Assembly (NCBI GenBank): GCA_900466575.1 | Contig: UBMP01000022.1 | Span: 1 to 64,000 of the forward strand | Source: Hyphomicrobiales bacterium | Lineage (GTDB): Bacteria; Pseudomonadota; Alphaproteobacteria; Rhizobiales; Rhizobiaceae | Length of the DNA stretch: 64,000 nucleotides | Reading direction: 5' to 3' | Part shown: positions 62,222 to 64,000 of the stretch, piece after piece | Layout: each line of letters begins with the position of its first letter | Numbering within the stretch: the first letter of the stretch is position 1 | The notes under the pieces: model-generated | Told to the model about the DNA's origin: nothing | Seen by the model: only the letters and a program-made list of their open reading frames with translations | The model's database searches: none | Position numbers and translations under genes: made by a program

Positions 62222-62956
62222 ATGAGCAATTCACTTGCCGGCAGGAAAGTTCTGGTCACCGCAGCCGCGCAGGGCATCGGCCTTGCGTCGGCGCTGGCTT
62301 TCGCGGAGGCAGGCGCGGATGTAGTGGCGACCGATATCAACAACGAAGCGCTGGCGGCGATAGGCAGTCGGGCGGGCATCACCACGAAATTGCTGAATGT
62401 TCTCGATGAAGCTGCGGTCAAGGCGCTCGTCGGGGAAATTGGACGTGTGGATGTCTTGTTCAATTGCGCCGGTGTCGTTCATGCCGGCTCGATCCTCGAG
62501 ATGAAGGATGCTGATCTGGACTTTGCTTTCGATCTTAACGTCAAGGCAATGATCCGGACGATCAGGGCCGTTTTGCCCGGTATGCTGGAGCGCAAGGATG
62601 GCGCAATCATCAACATGGCGTCGGTCGCCTCCAGCATCAAGGGTGTGCCCAATCGCTTTGCCTACGGCACCACAAAGGCTGCCGTCATTGGCCTGACCAA
62701 GTCTATCGCGGCAGACTATGTGACTCAGGGAATTCGCTGTAACGCGATCTGCCCGGGCACCGTCGAAAGCCCATCGCTTCAGGAACGGATGAGAGCCCAA
62801 GGCGACTACGATGCCGCAAGGGCTTCCTTCATCGCACGCCAGCCTATGGGCCGTCTCGGGAGCCCAGAGGAGATAGCGGAACTGGCCGTCTACCTCGCTG
62901 GCGCGACCTACACGTCGGGCCAGGCCTATGCCATCGACGGCGGCTGGACGATCTGA
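62222..62956 (+). CDS. SDR dehydrogenase, likely 2-keto-3-deoxy-L-fuconate dehydrogenase type
   Basis: A 244-residue classical SDR. Cofactor loop VTAAAQGIGLASALAFAEAG, Asp at ATDIN (NAD preference), NCAGVVHAGS, catalytic Ser in NMASVAS, YGTTK (YxxxK) near residue 150, and the C-terminal GQAYAIDGGWTI. The AAAQGIG and short length resemble 2-keto-3-deoxy-L-fuconate 4-dehydrogenases and the related BDH2-like group. It would oxidise the 2-keto-3-deoxyaldonate to the 2,4-diketo acid used by the next enzyme. The ATG at 62222 overlaps with ATGATG context right after the MaoC stop. Confidence 0.85.
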   Translation: MSNSLAGRKVLVTAAAQGIGLASALAFAEAGADVVATDINNEALAAIGSRAGITTKLLNVLDEAAVKALVGEIGRVDVLFNCAGVVHAGSILEMKDADLDFAFDLNVKAMIRTIRAVLPGMLERKDGAIINMASVASSIKGVPNRFAYGTTKAAVIGLTKSIAADYVTQGIRCNAICPGTVESPSLQERMRAQGDYDAARASFIARQPMGRLGSPEEIAELAVYLAGATYTSGQAYAIDGGWTI

Positions 62957-62983
62957 AACAACACGGCATGGAGTATAAGTAAC

Positions 62984-63829
62984 ATGAGATTTGTACGTTA
63001 TGGCGAAGCTGGCCAAGAGAAGCCAGGATTGCTTGATGCCAACGATCGCCTGCGCGACCTCTCGGCGCATATCACAGACCTTTCGGGTCCAGCACTTGCG
63101 CCTGAAAGCCTGAGCAAGTTGGCGGCACTGGATCCCGCAAACCTTCCAACGGTTGAGGGGAAGCCCCGCCTTGGTCCCTGCGTGGCGGGAATTGGCAAAT
63201 TCATCTGCATTGGACTGAACTATTCGGATCATGCTGCCGAGACTGGCGCTACCGTGCCATCCGAACCGATCATCTTTATGAAGGCATCGTCAGCCATCAC
63301 CGGCCCTAATGACAACGTTACTATCCCACGTGGTTCCGAGAAGACCGATTGGGAGGTAGAGTTGGCCGTCGTTATCGGAAAGACCGCCAAATACGTGTCT
63401 GAGGCTGAAGCGCTTGATTATGTTGCGGGCTATTGCGTAACCAACGATGTCTCCGAAAGAGCCTTTCAAACCGAGCGATCCGGTCAGTGGACGAAGGGCA
63501 AGTCCTGCGACACATTCGGCCCTATCGGTCCGTGGCTTGTGAGCAAAGATGAAGTCCCGGATCCCCAAAACCTTGGAATGTGGCTTAAGGTGAACGGCGA
63601 GACGATGCAGAACGGCTCGTCGAAGACAATGGTCTATGGAGTCGCTTTTCTTGTTTCCTATCTCAGCCAATTCATGTCGTTGCATCCGGGAGACGTGATC
63701 TCGACCGGGACGCCGCCGGGCGTCGGAATGGGGCAGAAGCCTCCGCGTTACCTCAAGGCCGGGGACATCGTGGAGCTCGGGATCGAGAAGCTCGGAAGCC
63801 AGAGGCAAACCTTCGTAACAGATCACTAG
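62984..63829 (+). CDS. Fumarylacetoacetate-hydrolase family, 2,4-diketo-3-deoxyaldonate hydrolase type
   Basis: A 281-residue metal-dependent C-C hydrolase. The core has FICIGLNYSDHAAETGATVP, IFMKASSAITGPNDNVTIP, the metal ligands in DWEVELAVVIG (Glu-x-Glu), VTNDVSERAFQ (Asp) and the substrate segment WTKGKSCDTFGPIGPWLV. The C-terminal half has GDVISTGTPPGVGMGQKPP. This closely follows the L-2,4-diketo-3-deoxyrhamnonate/fuconate hydrolase subgroup, which yields pyruvate and L-lactate. It is the last gene of the operon, 27 bases after the SDR. Confidence 0.88.
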   Translation: MRFVRYGEAGQEKPGLLDANDRLRDLSAHITDLSGPALAPESLSKLAALDPANLPTVEGKPRLGPCVAGIGKFICIGLNYSDHAAETGATVPSEPIIFMKASSAITGPNDNVTIPRGSEKTDWEVELAVVIGKTAKYVSEAEALDYVAGYCVTNDVSERAFQTERSGQWTKGKSCDTFGPIGPWLVSKDEVPDPQNLGMWLKVNGETMQNGSSKTMVYGVAFLVSYLSQFMSLHPGDVISTGTPPGVGMGQKPPRYLKAGDIVELGIEKLGSQRQTFVTDH

Positions 63830-63857
63830 ATGAGACAGGCATGTGACTGCAAAAGGC

Positions 63858-63884
63858 CGGGTGATCGAATCTGTCGATCACCCG
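63858..63884 (+). terminator. 11-bp stem-loop at operon end
   Basis: CGGGTGATCGA (63858-63868) pairs exactly with TCGATCACCCG (63874-63884) around ATCTG. It begins 29 bases after the FAH-type stop. No long T-run follows, but position and stability fit a transcription terminator. Confidence 0.7.
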
Positions 63885-63907
63885 CATGAACACTCATTGA
63901 GCCCTGC

Positions 63908-64000
63908 GTGACCGAAAAAGCTGCAGACATGCCACCTATCAAGCCTGGATTCTCTATCGAGGTGAAAGGGGCTTCAATCGAAGCCTATGAATTTAACGGG
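63908..64000 (+). CDS. Start of an unidentified gene (partial, runs off the window)
   Basis: An open frame from GTG 63908 (or ATG 63932) continues to the right edge for 31 codons, with segments PPIKPGFSIEV and EAYEFNG. No signal peptide or recognisable family motif is visible in this short piece, and the ribosome binding site is weak. It may be the first gene of the next operon after the terminator at 63858. Confidence 0.4.
   Translation, partial: MTEKAADMPPIKPGFSIEVKGASIEAYEFNG

Noticed and set aside
1-64000. Insertion sequences, phage genes, CRISPR arrays, tRNA or rRNA genes
   Set aside because: I found no transposase or integrase motif, no regularly spaced repeats, and no tRNA- or rRNA-like sequence on reading through the window; a covariance-model search would be needed to be certain about small RNAs.

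Overview
The window looks like part of a large accessory replicon or chromosome arm of an alphaproteobacterium of the Rhizobiaceae type. This is inferred from the GC-rich coding sequence, the dense packing of ABC importers with dedicated regulators, a LOV-HisKA_2 kinase beside a single-domain receiver, and an EcfG-like promoter. I see no rRNA, tRNA, CRISPR array, insertion sequence or replication origin. Nearly all of it is catabolic and transport operons with sensory genes between them.

Layout. (1) 0-2.8 kb: the tail of one gene, a strong terminator, and a LysR regulator divergent from an MDR-type oxidoreductase and a small ABM-fold protein. (2) 2.9-14.3 kb: an acyl-CoA carboxylation island. 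A TetR gene heads a minus-strand operon (SDR, acyl-CoA ligase, enoyl-CoA hydratase). A divergent plus-strand operon encodes carboxyltransferase, biotin carboxylase/BCCP, a TIGR03084-like protein, a beta-keto acid cleavage enzyme and a second acyl-CoA ligase. It resembles leucine/acyclic-terpene (liu/atu) modules but has no acyl-CoA dehydrogenase or HMG-CoA-lyase-type gene. (3) 14.5-22.1 kb: sugar ABC importer plus GH78 alpha-L-rhamnosidase, divergent from a LacI regulator. (4) 22.3-26.0 kb: hflK-hflC followed by two membrane metal-transport-type proteins (TerC and MntP-like). (5) 26.3-37.1 kb: a nitrogen-compound locus with M20 amidohydrolase, branched-chain-type ABC importer, alpha/beta hydrolase, N-formylglutamate amidohydrolase, glutamine-synthetase-like ligase, isochorismatase and RpiR regulator. 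(6) 37.5-43.9 kb: LOV kinase plus receiver, a BacA/YddA-type ABC exporter and a hybrid histidine kinase with two receivers.

(7) 44.2-64 kb is the most unusual part. A beta-propeller lactonase is divergent from an operon of a MaoC-fold protein without the catalytic His, a class III CoA-transferase, a substrate-binding-protein-like protein with no signal peptide, a periplasmic sugar-binding protein, a sugar ATPase split into two genes, and two permeases. Then come a fuconolactonase-like amidohydrolase and an IclR regulator, and divergent from those a second sugar ABC importer followed by an enolase-superfamily dehydratase, a rhamnose/fucose-type mutarotase, a Gfo/Idh dehydrogenase, a second MaoC protein, an SDR and a fumarylacetoacetate-hydrolase-family enzyme. 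Most of these fit a non-phosphorylative 6-deoxyhexose pathway (sugar to lactone to aldonate to 2-keto-3-deoxyaldonate to 2,4-diketo acid to pyruvate plus lactate). The CoA-transferase, the two MaoC proteins and the cytoplasmic binding-protein-like protein do not belong to that scheme and suggest an undescribed branch.

Regulatory DNA fits this picture: palindromes sit in most divergent promoter regions, and each of the three sugar-binding-protein genes is followed by a strong hairpin before the next transporter gene.
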